From positions 65,706,010 to 65,770,009 of the forward strand of contig CM066983.1 of assembly GCA_033977485.1 (NCBI GenBank): a stretch of DNA of 64,000 nucleotides, read 5' to 3'. Both the position numbers and the translations under genes were made by a program. Origin of the DNA: Hydrangea macrophylla. Its lineage: Eukaryota > Streptophyta > Magnoliopsida > Cornales > Hydrangeaceae. The notes beneath the pieces were generated by a model. It made no database searches, was not told where the DNA came from, and saw only the letters and a program-made list of their open reading frames with translations. This document shows, piece by piece, positions 43,175 to 55,605 of this stretch (the first letter of the stretch is position 1; each line of letters begins with the position of its first letter).

Positions 43175-44745
43175 GGGTCCTCCCCTCCCAATCCTAAAAC
43201 CAAAAAATCTTAAGGACTAGAGAGCCCAAGGAAACCCCATTTGGAGAGGATTCCTCAAGCACTCCTAGAAAGTCCTTTGGAAAAGTATCAATTTTAGAGT
43301 CTAGGATCGAGTCTTGGAATCTACAATGCCAGCGTAGCCCTGCCGGAGGAGTATTCTGAGGGGAGTTCTTGGGGTAAGTTATTCTTCCTTTTTATTTTTC
43401 TGCATTTATTTCTTGCTTTAATTCCTGCTTAGATCCTTAAAGTTCTAGTATAGTTTTAATTTAGTGTTTATAGTATCCATTAAAGTAGAGTTATCCAAGC
43501 GAAACTATCCCTCTGTGTTGGGGTACCCAAAGCTATGGGGTCGGTATCCAATCCATGGATATCTAACCCCCAGGGATTATAAATCCTTAATCGAATCTAC
43601 GAGTCTACATCTAAGGCACTCATATAGGAATCATATAGCAATTCATATTAGTTGGGATGGTAGGCTAACCATGCTATCCATGTTTATATTCATACATGGT
43701 AGTTATTATCCATGTAACCATACATACGTACACTTGCACACTATCCTCACTTAGAATTAGAATAGTAGGTTATCCATACTAAGGATGACACCCTAATTAG
43801 GCTTACACATGCACACTACCCCACATAGTAGTCAAGCTTAGACATACATACATGCTATCCATGCTTAGAATAGTAGGGTAATCTTAGATTATCTTATATA
43901 TTATGTTGTTATTGTCCTAACCATGGTCAATAGGGATGATTGGGAATGCTATGCTATCCCGGGTAAGTTTTCTAGCTTCCCTTTTATTTGCTGCTCTATT
44001 AGGATCACTTGGGAGCATGCATAGGTGGATAAAACACAGATTTAAATTCCCTACGTGATTACTTGTGAATAGATATCATATTTTTCTAGGGTTTTGAGTG
44101 TGGCTTTCATGTTTCTTTAATTTCATTTCCTTTCGCATGCACAGGGGAGTGTAGTAATATGTTTAGTCCCCGAATTACTACTTTAGCACATGCATTGCAT
44201 GTACATGTACAGTTTCTTGCACGATTTTCTTTAATTAGTTTTTTATCACTATAATTCGGATTGCATTAAAAATAATTGAAATGGTCCATATAATGTCTAG
44301 TCAAACACCTTAAAAGCTGAGTAGAGGCATGTCTTTAGAGGGGGTGTTTTAGCACGATCTAGTTCCTTCCTCTCTCATACCTTAACCCCCGAACCGCATT
44401 CTTTGGTGATGATGGGGCAATGCTCTCTATCCATTGGACTTGATAGATTTAGTTTTCTTGGTTTCTTTATCAAACCAAACGGCGACTCTATTAGTGAGAA
44501 TCTCTCCGAATTTAGCCTTGTGGGATATACATGGATTACTAACTCGTGTATCCTCGAATATGGATCATGGACATCGATAGTTGCCTCAGGTTGGATAAAA
44601 AACCCCATGGAATCCAAAATACGAGTAATCCAAATTGGTTGGATCAGATAAAAGCTAATGAAGGGTGGTGACCCTCACTCGTAGCTGTTAGCATAAGATT
44701 TGAAATGGGACAATCAAGGGGGCTTAATCGTTTTAGGCCCAAAGC

Positions 44746-47369
44746 TTGGTTTGGGTTCCCACACTCTCAGAGTGGGTCGGGAAATACATCGACACTGAGG
44801 AGTTATTGAAGTCCAAATGTTCAAGTTTCGCAGATGAAGATTCCCCAAAAGATAAACAAAAATGGGAGACCTCTGAAAAGAGCTCGGGAAAGAAACAAAA
44901 AAATGGGATCAGCAATGTGGTGGTCGGGATCAGACCCCGATCACCTTCTTGCCACTTTCCCAACCCATTCAAGAGGTTATGGTAGCCACTGAGGCTCAAA
45001 AGCTCCTCAAGAAGCATAGCAAGTTGAAGAGCCCACCCAAGAAGAAGAATCGGGACAAGTATTGCCGATACCACAAGGATCATGGCCATGATACCGAGGA
45101 CTTCTTCAAGCTCAAAATTGCAATTGAAAAGCTCATTGAGCAGGGTCATCTAGTTGAGTTTGTCACCACAGACAGACGATAGCGACAAGATACCCAGGCT
45201 CTTGAACAGCAATAACCCTCACCATATCAATGTGGTCTCCGGAGGAACATTGGGAGGAGGGGACTCACAGTTGGCTAGGAAGAAGCATGCTCGGGCATCC
45301 CGAGCAGATGTCCTGTAAGTCCAACCAGCCAATTCCCCACCTACTGATATCCTAACTTTCTCGTTCAATGATGTCTGAAACCTGCACTACCCCTATAACG
45401 ATCCACTGGTGGTAACACTCTCTATAGCCAATTACATGGTAAAGAGTGTGCTTCTGGACACGGGTAGCTCCTCTGATATACTATTTACCTCAGCCTTTGA
45501 TCAGTTTGGGATATCGAGGGACTGGCTACGACTAGTGGCCACTCTGTTGGTAGGGTTCAATGGATCCAGCACACAACAGCTTAGGATTATCGAGCTGCCA
45601 GTTCTAATAGGGACCTACCCACAGTAAACCTCAGTGCACACAAATTTTGTGGTGGTAGAGGCCCCGTCCGCTTACAATGTCATCCTCGGGAGACCAACAC
45701 TCAATAAGGCTAGAGCGCTTGTGTCAACATACAGCTTGATCGTTAAGTTCCCGACCTCTCAAGGACTGAGAAGTTTGAACGGAGATTAGGCCACCACCCG
45801 AAGCCGCTATGTTAGTACCATGCGCAAAGAGGTGATTTCAAAAGTGCTAAACATTCAAAAGATAGACCCAAGGGATGCTAGGGATGGAGTCAGTCCAGTT
45901 GAAGAACTCAGTTAAGTGGTGTTGGACCTATAGTTTCCTGACTAGTCCACCAGCATTGGCACTCTCCTAGAATTCGATCTCGGAGAAAAGCTCGTCTAGT
46001 TCCTGGGAGAGAGCCAAGACGTCTTCGCTTGGAGCCATGAGGACCTGCCTAATATTGATCCCTGGGTCATGTCCCACCGACTCAACGTTGACCCAAGTTT
46101 CTACCCGATTAAACAAAAGAGGAGGGGAATGGCCCCTGAAAGACAAGAAGAAGTACATGAGGAGATCAGAAAACTTCTCAAAGCATAATTTGTCCGCGAA
46201 GTTCACTACCCCGACTGGTTGGTAAACGTTGTTCTGGTCAAGAAAAGCAACGAAAAGTGGAGGTTATGTGTGGACTTTACCGATCTAAATAAGGCTTGTC
46301 CCAAGAATTGCTATCCATTATCTAGGATAGACTTCCTTATAAACTCAACGGCTGGTCACTCACTCCTCTCCTTCACGGACACCTACTCGGGGTACAACCA
46401 GATCTGTATATATCCCAGCGACGAAGAGAAGACTTACTTCATCACTAACCAAGGATCATACTGCTACAAGGTAATGCCATTCGGCCTCAAGAATGCAGGG
46501 GAAACTTATCAGTCCTTGGTCAACCATATGTTCACAAATTTGATCGGGAAGACAATGGAGGTGTACGTTGACGACCTTCTGGTCAAGAGCCGGAAAGAGT
46601 TTGACCATCTGAAGCACTTGGCTGGGGCCTTCAGCTTTCAAAGAAAATTCTGGATGAGGTTAAACCTAGCTAAGTGCAAAATTAAAGTCTTGTCCGGCAC
46701 ATTTCTTGGGACATCTAGTCAGCAGGCAGGGAATTAAAGCAAACCCATAAAAGATCCAAGCAATTATCAACATGCGATCACCCAGATCAACCAAGGAAAT
46801 TCAAAGTCTAGCATGTTGATTGTCAACATTGTACAGATTCGTATCCCAAGTGGCCGACTGGTGTCTGCTGTTCTTCAAGATCCTCCATAAAGCCTTTGAG
46901 TGGTCAGAAGAGTGTGAGAAGGTATTTCAGAAATTCAAGAAGTATCTAACATCGCCGCATCTGATCTCATTGCCCGTACCAAAGGAAGAGTTGTTTATTT
47001 ATTTGGCGGTATCACCTTCGGTAGTAAGCTTAGCTCTGATTAGAAAGGAGTACGGGATACAGTTGCTGTCTACTACACAAGCTGAGCTTTCCAGGATGTA
47101 AAAAGTTGATATTCTGACATAGAGAAGCTCGCCTTTTCACTCATCACCTCAGCTCGGTGGCTCTGCCTATATTTCTAAACCCATGTCATAGTGGTCCTCA
47201 CCGATTAGCCTCTGCGCAGGATTCAGTGCTAGCCTGAAACATCCAGGAGGCTCATGAAATGGGCGTTAAAGTTGGAAGAGTTCGAGGTAGTTTATGGACC
47301 CCGAACAATAATTAAGAGGCAGGCGGTCGTAGATTTTCTTGTCGAGTTCACCTATCTGAAAGATCCAGT
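44746..47369 (+). pseudogene. Tat-lineage gag C-terminus, protease, RT and RNase H (left piece)
   Basis: In order: the gag end with zinc-knuckle-like YCRYHKDHGHDTED (near 45060); retropepsin L-L-D-T-G-S-S-S-D-I-L-F (near 45450) and Y-N-V-I-L-G-R-P-T-L-N (near 45675). RT runs from W-V-M-S-H-R-L-N-V-D (near 46065), with W-R-L-C-V-D-F-T-D-L-N-K-A-C-P (46260), the catalytic Y-V-D-D-L-L-V-K-S (46564) and L-N-L-A-K-C (near 46665). The RNase H start follows, with F-E-W-S-E-E-C (near 46893), and the connection E-F-E-V-V-Y-G-P-R-T near 47280. Many stops (for example at 45180, 45625, 46186 and 46735) and shifts show it is old. Element 2 interrupts it at 47369; it resumes at 62876. Confidence 0.9.
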
Positions 47370-50300
47370 TGTGGACACCGGGCTTCCGCCTCTTTTGTTT
47401 GAGATTGTTTTGAAAAAAAGATTTGAATCAAAGAAAAGGAAAGGGTAGGTCTGTTGAAAATAGATATAGAGTCGCCACTTGGTCTTTAAGGAACCAAGAA
47501 ACCTAATTTTGACTCACCCAAATGGATAAAGGGCACCGGCTCTTCATAACCAAAGAACTTGGTTCGGGGTTTTGGTACGAGAGAGGAAGGAGCCTTTGTC
47601 GCGACTAAAACACCCTCAACTCGCCCCGTCTTCCGACGGACCTCAATTAGCATCCAAATAATCATCTTGTACTATGTTTGGTTCAACAAGTAATACTATG
47701 ATAGTATACTACATTACATAAGAAACTTGAAATGGAAGATCTAAAGATAAGATATCATTCATAAGATCTAAGCCAAATATCATACAATGTAAAGTGAAAG
47801 ATCACACAAATAAACCTAGGAAAAATCATCTAATCATATATCAAATAGTCAAGACTTCCTAATCTAAAGGGGGACATGAATTGTTCTTGAAACAAATAAC
47901 CAAAGAAATCTAAATATGCTTAGCAAGCTAGTATGATGCATGTTAATCTTTGAGAAAAGAAGATCTCTCAATCCCCGGGACGGATGAGAAAGGATGATTA
48001 TATCAAGGGGAAGCATGAACGTGTGATCGTGATCATTCCTTATAATCTTCTTAGATTAAGAGTTACAAAAACCCCAAATCTTGCATGAATGCAATGTATG
48101 TATCTAAAATGTGCAAAGGTTGTAGTGTGTTTTGTGTACATGGATCTCTAGAATGACTTAGAAGTCTAAAATGTGTATGAATGAATGAATGAAATCAATA
48201 TGGGATATGTACCAATGTAGTATGAACTACTCCCTAAGATATGAACTAATTTGGAATGCATATAAGCATCAAATCAAAGAATGAAAGTTAAAATGTGCTT
48301 GCTGTGAATAGTGGACAGAACAGTAACATGATCTTTTGGAAATTGAAAAGAGGGGTTAGGGATGTTTTCAATGCATGATTTTTTTTATGGAGATCTTCAT
48401 TATTGTGTCTAGAACACAACCCAAAAATCCAATCTTTAATAACTATCACAGATTGAGAGAAATCACATAAACAATAGAGGTCAATCAGGAACAGAGTCCG
48501 TACTGTCGACTGAAATGTTGAAACATCTTAGAAAATGAAAACGAATGATCTAGAGGCCCATTTTATACAGAAAGTTCCCTAAGACATTGAAGTTTAAGGG
48601 AAAAATAAGTTAGGACCACCCCTTTTGGAAAAGTTTTTCTGGAAAAAAAGTTGAAGGTGGACCTAGCTGCTGTGACATCAAAAATAGAATGTCTAGAGAA
48701 AATGTTTGGATCCAAATGGACCATTTTCAAGTATTTCCAAGTCAAACCAAAAATCATGGGTGTTCTCTAATGAGTTAGGAAGACTTTCCAAGTAGCCTTA
48801 CATTCATACATTGATTATTGAACTCAAAATAATTCCTTGAAATTAAATGACTCACTGTTTTGAGAGTTTTGAGAAAAACAAGGTTTATTTCTTGGAGTCA
48901 AAATGAGGGGTTTAAGAGGGGGTTTTGAAATGAGGGTTTTGAAAGTATACTTCCAGATCTTGGATGAATATTCTAACCACTTGGAATATCAATTCTTAAC
49001 TTATTTCAAGAACTTCCCAAGTATTTGCAAACCATGGTTTTATTTGGAAACCAAACTCAAGAATCTATAGGAGTATGATACATGAGAGGATAGATGATAC
49101 ATGATATGATATAACATGCTAAAAGTGGTAAAGAACATGTGCATGGGATATGGGTTCATCTAGATACAAGAGAGTGTTGCATCAAAGTGTGAAAGTCAAA
49201 AAGTGAAATGCTGTGAATAGTGGACAGACTGCATGCATTACCTTATGACATTATAATGGGAGGTCAAACGTGCCTAGGAAAAAATGTGGTAAAAATCAGA
49301 GATCATCCTTAGTGTGTCTAGAAAATAACCCAAAAAGCCAAACCTCAATAGCTATCACAGATTAGAAGAAATAAATCAGAATGTACACATGACTCAGAAA
49401 CAAAAGCTGCACTGTTGACTGATTTTGTATGATTTTTCATAAATCAAAGAAAGGGTTTATGACGACCCATTATACACCAAAAGTTTCCTAAGACACCCAA
49501 GTTTCATAAACAAATAGAAAAAATATATGTACAGTGACGAAAATATCCAAAATAAGTGCAAGAAGTTGGGTGAACATTCTGTGAGAATAGAGGCAGATTA
49601 TGAATATTAACTTCTCACATCCAAACCAAATACTTTCATATCTCTATAATTGATGGGAAAAATCAGAGACAAACTATGATGTCTTAGGAAGATTTTCCAA
49701 TTGGTTTCATCATCATAACTCAAGTATTTAATTCAAAACAAATCTTTGAATCTGAACAGCTCACTGTTTTGGATCATTCTTGAAGAAAATGGATTTGGGT
49801 TTGAAATAGAGTTTGAGTTCTTGATTGGGGGTTTTGAAATAGATGTTCAAAGTATGAACTTAAACTCTTGAGATGACCATGTGACCACTTAGAACCTCAT
49901 CCAACCTTGAATCATCAAAGAACTCCCAATATTAATGGAGAGATCCATTTTTATTTTAAACATAACTTCAAGGATACCTTGGAGGTATTGAAGTTATAAT
50001 CATCATCTATCAAACATGGTTTTGAGGTCAAGAGCTACTATCCATAAGGATTCACTCACCTCAAACTTCATGTCATCATCTAGATGATGATGAACTAGTA
50101 AGTAAATAAAGAAAATAAAAAGAAATGAGATTAAGAAGAGATGAACATAATATGATCAAACAAGTAAATAACAATCAATATATGATAATCAATATGATTT
50201 TGGACTTGTAGCTTGGTGTTTCACTCATAGATTTTGACATTTGGACATGGAAGTAGCTTCCTAACTCAAGAATGCTCAAGAATGGTGATTGGGTATATTG

Positions 50301-50475
50301 ATGATGAATTATATAGAAAAATGGTGGAGGAAAACAAGATTAGAACTCACTTTGATTGAAAAAAATGGAAGAAGAAGACTAATTCTTCTTTTTCTCTCTC
50401 TATATTTCCCTAGAGTTTCTTCCTAAGCTCTCTCTAAGCTTCCATGTCTCTCCTCTAAATGGAAGTAAATGGCTT

Positions 50476-50483
50476 CTTTTATA
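50476..50483 (-). promoter_or_regulatory. TATA box, element 2 3' LTR only
   Basis: TATAAAAG on the minus strand, ~155 bp downstream of the island. It falls in the segment missing from the 5' LTR. Confidence 0.65.
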
Positions 50484-50637
50484 GGCAAAGGAGGGGTGGT
50501 AAATGAAGTTTTAAAAAGTTTAAACTGGTCTCCCATTGGTTCAAAATAAGCTGGGAACCAAAACTACGTCGTTTTGATTTCTAATATATCAAATTGGACC
50601 CCCAAAATAAATTACAAAAATACACTGTTCTGGAGAG

Positions 50638-50700
50638 GAGTGCCGCGGCGGTAGTGGGCCAGTGCTGCGGCGACAGTGGGCCAGTGTCGCGGCGGCACTG
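50638..50700. repeat. GTGCCGCGGCG island, element 2 3' LTR
   Basis: AGTGCCGCGGCGG, AGTGCTGCGGCGA and AGTGTCGCGGCGG, three ~25-bp units joined by AGTGGGCC. Confidence 0.85.
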
Positions 50701-51577
50701 CTCCTCCCTTCGTCCAGATAATGCTGTTTAGGCCCCCTGAGGTTCCGGTATTCGCGAAAAGGCCCTATTTCGTCCAAAATTCACAGAAAATGTATATGAA
50801 CTCCAAACTGAGGTTGTGATATACCGTTGGAAAGGTATTGGAGTCTACTTTACATAAAAAATAGTTCGAGGATAAGTCACTTTGAAAAGTTTTGCGGTAT
50901 TTGCGATAAAAGCCAATTTGATCGCCTTTTTCGCCTTTGGAAATTTATAATAATTCGTTTTAAATCCAGAAATTATGTGCGATATACCGTCGGAAAGCTA
51001 TTGATCTCTAGTATTCATGAAAAATATTTGAAAATTGTTTCGGCACCCCGGTTCCAAAGTCAAATTCTGGTCAAACTGGTCAAACCTGGGATTCCCGGGA
51101 AGTTCTGGAAACCTCCGGGAGTTCCCGGGAGCTGATGTTTTCGCTCGATTTTCTTTCGGAACTTGTTTTAACACTTTTTCATGATTTAAAAATGATTATG
51201 GTGAATTCGAACGACTTTGGTCAAACTTGGTCAAACTTGGTCAAACCCTGGTCAAATCTGGTCAAACCTTGGTCAAACCGGTCAACGGGGACTTTTCGGG
51301 AAATTCCGGGGCTTCCGGGGGTCTCTGGGAGCTGACGATTTCATCCGATTTTTCTTTTAAAACTCATTTGAATACTTTTCTTACGACGTAGCATGTTTCC
51401 AGAATTTTTGGGCCAAATCTGGGAGTTTTATGGCTTTAAAGGGCATTTTGGTCATTCTGAGCATTTTGAGAAATAGAACCAACTTCCAGGAGTCCTTTTG
51501 AGTCCTTTTTCGATCATTGTGAACCACCAAGCTATGGGTCTCCTAAATCTGATAGCCGACAAAATGGGGTGTCTACA

Positions 51578-51592
51578 GTTTGCCCCTCTTTG
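51578..51592 (-). promoter_or_regulatory. Polypurine tract of element 2
   Basis: AAAGAGGGGCAAAC on the minus strand directly before TGTAGACACC. Confidence 0.8.
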
Positions 51593-51738
51593 GCATGAAC
51601 TTGCGAGGCAACGCATGTCGCAAGCGAGTGCCAAAGCTTTGAAGAGACAGGACTTTTTGGAGGCTATAGATTTAGGATAAAAACGTTGCAAAAGATGCGA
51701 GGATGATGAGGTTAGTGCTGGTCGTGCTCCGCGTGAGC

Positions 51739-51780
51739 TGCCTACGTATCCCAAGGGGAATCAGACCAGGACGTAGTTCA
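51739..51780 (-). repeat. CTACG hairpin motif, element 2 copy nearest the LTR
   Basis: Plus-strand text GCCTACGTATCCC...GGGAATCAG...ACGTAGTTC, an outer CTACGT/ACGTAG and inner TCCC/GGGA inverted repeat. Lies ~160 bp from the polypurine tract, like the copy at 19534 in element 1. Confidence 0.75.
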
Positions 51781-52329
51781 GGGCACAAAGGAATAAATCA
51801 CACATGCACATACACAACAATCAGGCGGATGCTATGCTATATGAGGATGATATGCAATGTGTGGATGTGATATGATTTCGTGCATGAGTCCTATCATGCC
51901 TAGCTTTCTGATCCTAGAATGAGCAGGTGCCATGGGGTGTGCCACTCCGAGTGGGCTGGTGTTGTGCTAGTGTTCGTGACTGTGATGTAGTGGATGACTC
52001 GGATGAGGACATCAAGGTTTAGAAGACTCTGGGTCTAGGGGCAAACTTCTAGAACTTGGGAAGTGTGTGTTGCAAACGAGTGAGATGGATCAGGTGCGCG
52101 TTGTCTAAAAAAAGACAACAGCTAAAGGTGACCGACGGATTTTGTGATGATAAGGGATAAATGAGGAAACTCATGATAGACGGGAGACACGGAGCCATGG
52201 AAGGACTGTGCTTTAAGTGGACGATTCCCTGATTATTCCTGATGGCTGACTTTCGGGAGTTGGTTCCTCTTCTACTACTTTCTGCTGGGGGTAGTGGGAA
52301 TTAGTTTCTTTCGGTTCCTGTCCTCGGGG

Positions 52330-53440
52330 GGTGACGCGGGGTTCTCGGAGAATCTCTCTTTTCTTGATCGGGGAACCAGGACCCATCTCTGAATCTCTCA
52401 CGGCTGATCAAATCCTTCGGCGCTCAATCCAAGAGGGCCGGTCGGGGCCTCCGGGAGCTGGTATCTTTCTGTTTTTGTCCTCGGAGGATGATGTAGGGTT
52501 CTCGGAGAATCTCTTGATCGGGGAACCAGGACCCATCTCTGAATCTCTCACGGTTGATCAAATCTTTCGTTGCTCATTCCAAGAGGGCCGGTCGGGGCCT
52601 CCCAGAGCTGGTATCTTTCTGTTTCTGTCCTCGGAGGATGATGTAGGGTTCTCGGAGAATCTCTTTTTCCTTGATCGGGGAACCAGGACCCATCTCTGAA
52701 TCTCTCACAGCTGATCAAATCTTTCGGCGCTCAATCCAAGAGGGCAGGTCGAGGCCTCCGGGAGCTGGTATCTTTCTGTTTCTGTCCTCGGAGGATGATG
52801 TAGGGTTCTCGGAGAATCTCTTGATCGGGGAACCAGGACCCATCTCTGAATCTCTCACGGCTGATCAAATCTTTTGGCGCTCAATCCAAGAGGGCCGGTC
52901 GGGGCCTCCGGGAGCTGGTATCTTTCTGTTTCTGTCCTCGGAGGATGATGTAGGGTTCTCGGAGAATCTCTTGATCGGGGAACCAGGACCCATCTCTGAA
53001 TCTCTCACGGCTGATCAAATCTTTCGGCGCTCAATCCAAGAGGGCCGGTCGGGGCCTCCGGGAGCTGGTATCTTTCTGTTTCTGTCCTCGGAGGATGATG
53101 TAGGGTTCTCGGAGAACCAGGACCCATCTCTGAATCTCTCACGGCTGATCAAATCTTTCGGCGCTCAATCCAAGAGGGCCGGTCGGGGCCTCCAGAAGCT
53201 GGTATCTTTCTGTTTCTGTCCTCGGAGGATGATGTAGGGTTCTCGGAGAATCTCTTGATCGGGGAACCAGGACCCATCTCTGAATCTCTCACGGCTGATC
53301 AAATCTTTCGTCGCTCAATCTAAGAGGGTCGGTCGGGGCCTCCGGGAGCTGCTATCTTTCTGTTTCTGTCCTCGGAGGATGATGTAGGGGACTCTCTGAG
53401 AATCTCTCTTCAATTCTTGACCTAGACCCAGGATCCATCT
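52330..53440 (-). repeat. Tandem array C: ~150-bp repeat
   Basis: TTGATCGGGGAACCAGG recurs at 52363, 52513, 52671, 52821, 52971 and 53253, with one unit shortened by ~18 bp near 53114 and decayed edge units. Period 150, one 158. Because 150 is a multiple of three and the unit lacks stops in one plus-strand frame, long frames appear (52331-52699 and 52671-53237). Confidence 0.93.
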
Positions 53441-53639
53441 TTGAATCTCTCGTAGTTGGTCAGATTTTGTAATGCTCAATCCAAAAGAGCTGGTTAGGGC
53501 CTTCAGGAGCTAAAGGATAATGTACTCTACTAGAGTAAAGGTATCATTCTAATTGTGATGAGGGATATAGAGATGGTCTGCGGTAGTTAAGGTTTTGATT
53601 ATTGAAAGAGGAGGGTGATCAACAATGAACTTATGATGA

Positions 53640-54630
53640 AAAAAGGTCATCAACGGCCACTCATGGACTTATGTTGCAACGAAGAAAGATCAAACAGCCA
53701 CCCATGGACTTATGTTGCTAGAAGAAAGAAGATCATCAACAGCCACTCATGGACTTATGTTGCATGAAGAAAGATGATCAACAGCCACTCATGGACTTAT
53801 GTTGCATGAAGAAAGACGGAAGATCAACAGCCACTCATGGACTTATGTTGCAAGGAGAAAGGAAGATGATCAACAGCCACTCATGGACTTATGTTGCATG
53901 AAGAAAGATGAAAGATCAACAGCCACTCATGGACTTATGTTGCTAGGATGAAAGAAGATCATCAACAGCCACTCATGGACTTATGTTGCATGAACGAAGA
54001 TGATCAACAGCCACTCATGGACTTATGTTGCATGAAGAAAGATGAAAGATCAACAGCCACTCATGGACTTATGTTGCTAGGATGAAAGAAGATCATCAAC
54101 AGCCACTCATGGACTTATGTTGCATGAACGAAGATGATCAACAGCCACTCATGGACTTTTGTTGGATGAAGAAAGATGAAAGATCAACAGCCACTCATGG
54201 ACTTATGTTGCATGAAGAAAGATGAAAGATCAGCAGCCACTCATGGACTTATGTTGCAAGGAGAAAGGAAGATCATCACCAGCCACTCATGGACTTATGT
54301 TGCTAGGATGAAAGAAGATCATCAACAGCCACTCATGGACTTATGTTGCATGAAGAAAGATGAAGAATCAACAGCCACTCATGGACTTATGTTGCATGAA
54401 GAAAGAAGATCATCAACAGCCACTCATGGACTTATGTTGCATGAAGAAAGATGAAGGATCAACAGCCACTCATGGACTTATGTTGCATGAAGAAAGATGA
54501 AAGATCAACAGCCACTCATGGACTTATGTTGCAAGGAGAAAGGAAGATCATCAACAGCCACTCATGGACTTATGTTGCATGAAGAAAGATGAAGGATCAA
54601 CAGCCACTCATGGACTTATGTTGCATAAAG
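53640..54630 (-). repeat. Tandem array D: ~22 copies of a 41-47-bp unit
   Basis: AGCCACTCATGGACTTATG recurs about 22 times from 53654 to 54601, separated by variable AGAAAGATGA-type links. On the minus strand the unit reads GCAACATAAGTCC-ATGAGTG-GCTGTTGAT, the same core as array A of element 1. Confidence 0.93.
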
Positions 54631-54639
54631 AAAGATGAT

Positions 54640-55149
54640 TTAGCTTTTGGCAGTTTGGAAAAGGATGAAATCTTCCCCAAGTTTTGACGCTTCTTATGCT
54701 GACGCCTTGACCGGTGCAGTAATGGTGTTTGGTACTCCTGCTTGTATTGGCATGCTCTTTATAACTTGATTTGAAAATTTTATTAGTCACTGTTGATTTA
54801 CACATTTGAGAGTACAACAAACTCAAAAACTTGACAGACATTGACGCACGAGGACGACACATTTGACACGAAAATGAAACAAGGTCGACTTGCCAAAACT
54901 TGATGTGCTTTTGTCATAAATGATGTACCACTTCTCTTTTGTGTTTACTTCTCTCCTTAACGTGGCATCACTTTGATGGTGAATCTTATTTTTGAAAATT
55001 CCTCCCTACTGATCTAATCAATTTCTTTGCTTCTCTCAAGATGTGCTTTGAATTAGTGCCTTAGCTTATGGAATGAAAGACGCTCCATTTCCATCTGTTC
55101 AAGACAATGTTTGTGACTTGAAGGCTTACCATTGGTGTATAGGGATTGG
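54640..55149 (-). other. Non-coding spacer, element 2
   Basis: About 500 bp with no repeat or domain that I recognise. Confidence 0.5.
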
Positions 55150-55365
55150 GTGGCAAACGAAGTTTGCCCCTGGTTTGAAGGGCATGAAGTGGGATCGGTA
55201 GGCAAATGAGTTAAATGACCGAAGTTTGCCCCTAGTTTGGAGGAAGGTTCATTGGAGGTTTTGGGCAAACGAGGTAGGTGACCGAAGTTTGCCCCTTGTG
55301 TGAAGGGTAGATAATAAAAGTCAGGCAAACGAGGCGGGTAGCCGAAGTTTGCCCCTAGTGTGGAA
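55150..55365 (-). repeat. PPT-like array, element 2
   Basis: Four copies of AGGGGCAAACTTCG (minus strand) at about 55160, 55217, 55283 and 55347, each preceded or followed by CGTTTGCC, with ~60-bp period. Homologous to 16246-16392. Confidence 0.8.
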
Positions 55366-55605
55366 GGTGATTTTCTGGCTTGAGGCATGGACCGTGACTT
55401 TAATCTCTCAAATGCTCATAATTTTTGCCCAGGCACCAAGGAGGCGGCCTGGCGAGCTATTTTCTCTCTTTTGTTATTGCTCACTTTGGATTTAGCTCTA
55501 ATTTTTGCCTAGGCGTCCTTTCGGATTTTCGTCCTAGCGAGCCATCCCTTTTTATTTTTATTTTTATTTTATTTTATTTTTTTTTATTTTATTTTTTTGA
55601 AAGTC

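Larger units (their letters stand above)
36565..44700 (+). mobile_element. Element 3: Tat-type internal region with antisense genes, plus 3' LTR (5' end missing)
   Basis: On the plus strand, the antisense gene modules (36565-40360) are followed by a 163-bp tandem array, a polypurine tract GTCAAAGAGGGGCAAC at 42350-42365 and an LTR beginning CACAGACACCC, related to the TGTAGACACC ends of elements 1 and 2. No gag or 5' LTR of this element is seen to the left. The right end of the LTR is unresolved before the pol fragment at 44746. Confidence 0.65.
42366..44700 (+). mobile_element. Element 3 LTR (right end uncertain)
   Basis: Starts CACAGACACCC (TG lost). It holds a GTGCC island (42957-43031), TATAAAAGG (43166), a GGGTAAGTT stretch (43966), AGTAGAGGCA...TTTTAGC, and an ACGGCGACTC near 44480 that matches GTGGCGACTC near the end of element 1's LTR. 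By analogy the LTR should end 60-200 bp later. A few short frames here have no domain. Confidence 0.6.
47370..51577 (-). mobile_element. Element 2 3' LTR (left copy, full length)
   Basis: Contains the full promoter region: GTGCC island 50638-50700 and TATAAAAG at 50476-50483 (minus strand). Short GGTCAAACTT repeats at 51190-51290 vary in number from the sister LTR. Confidence 0.92.

Noticed and set aside
44640..44740. Primer site after the element 3 LTR, which would make it the 5' LTR of the Tat pol
   Set aside because: TGGTGACCCTCACTC near 44670 is only loosely like TGGCGACTCTGCTGG, and no gag N-terminus follows. The link is not supported.
48563..48757. 64-codon frame repeated at 60432-60704
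   Set aside because: Paired LTR sequence of element 2, with no recognisable domain.
52331..53237. Repeat-protein genes of 122 and 188 codons
   Set aside because: They exist because the 150-bp unit is a multiple of three; antisense to the element, no start context. Kept only as a low-interest finding.
54176..54454. 92-codon frame with repeated H-G-L-M-L
   Set aside because: A by-product of array D; it shifts frame among units and has no homologue that I recognise.
53640..54630. CRISPR-like look: a conserved ~26-bp repeat with short variable spacers
   Set aside because: Plant DNA, no cas genes; the spacers are variants of one AGAAAGATGA sequence, not unique. It is a retrotransposon satellite.
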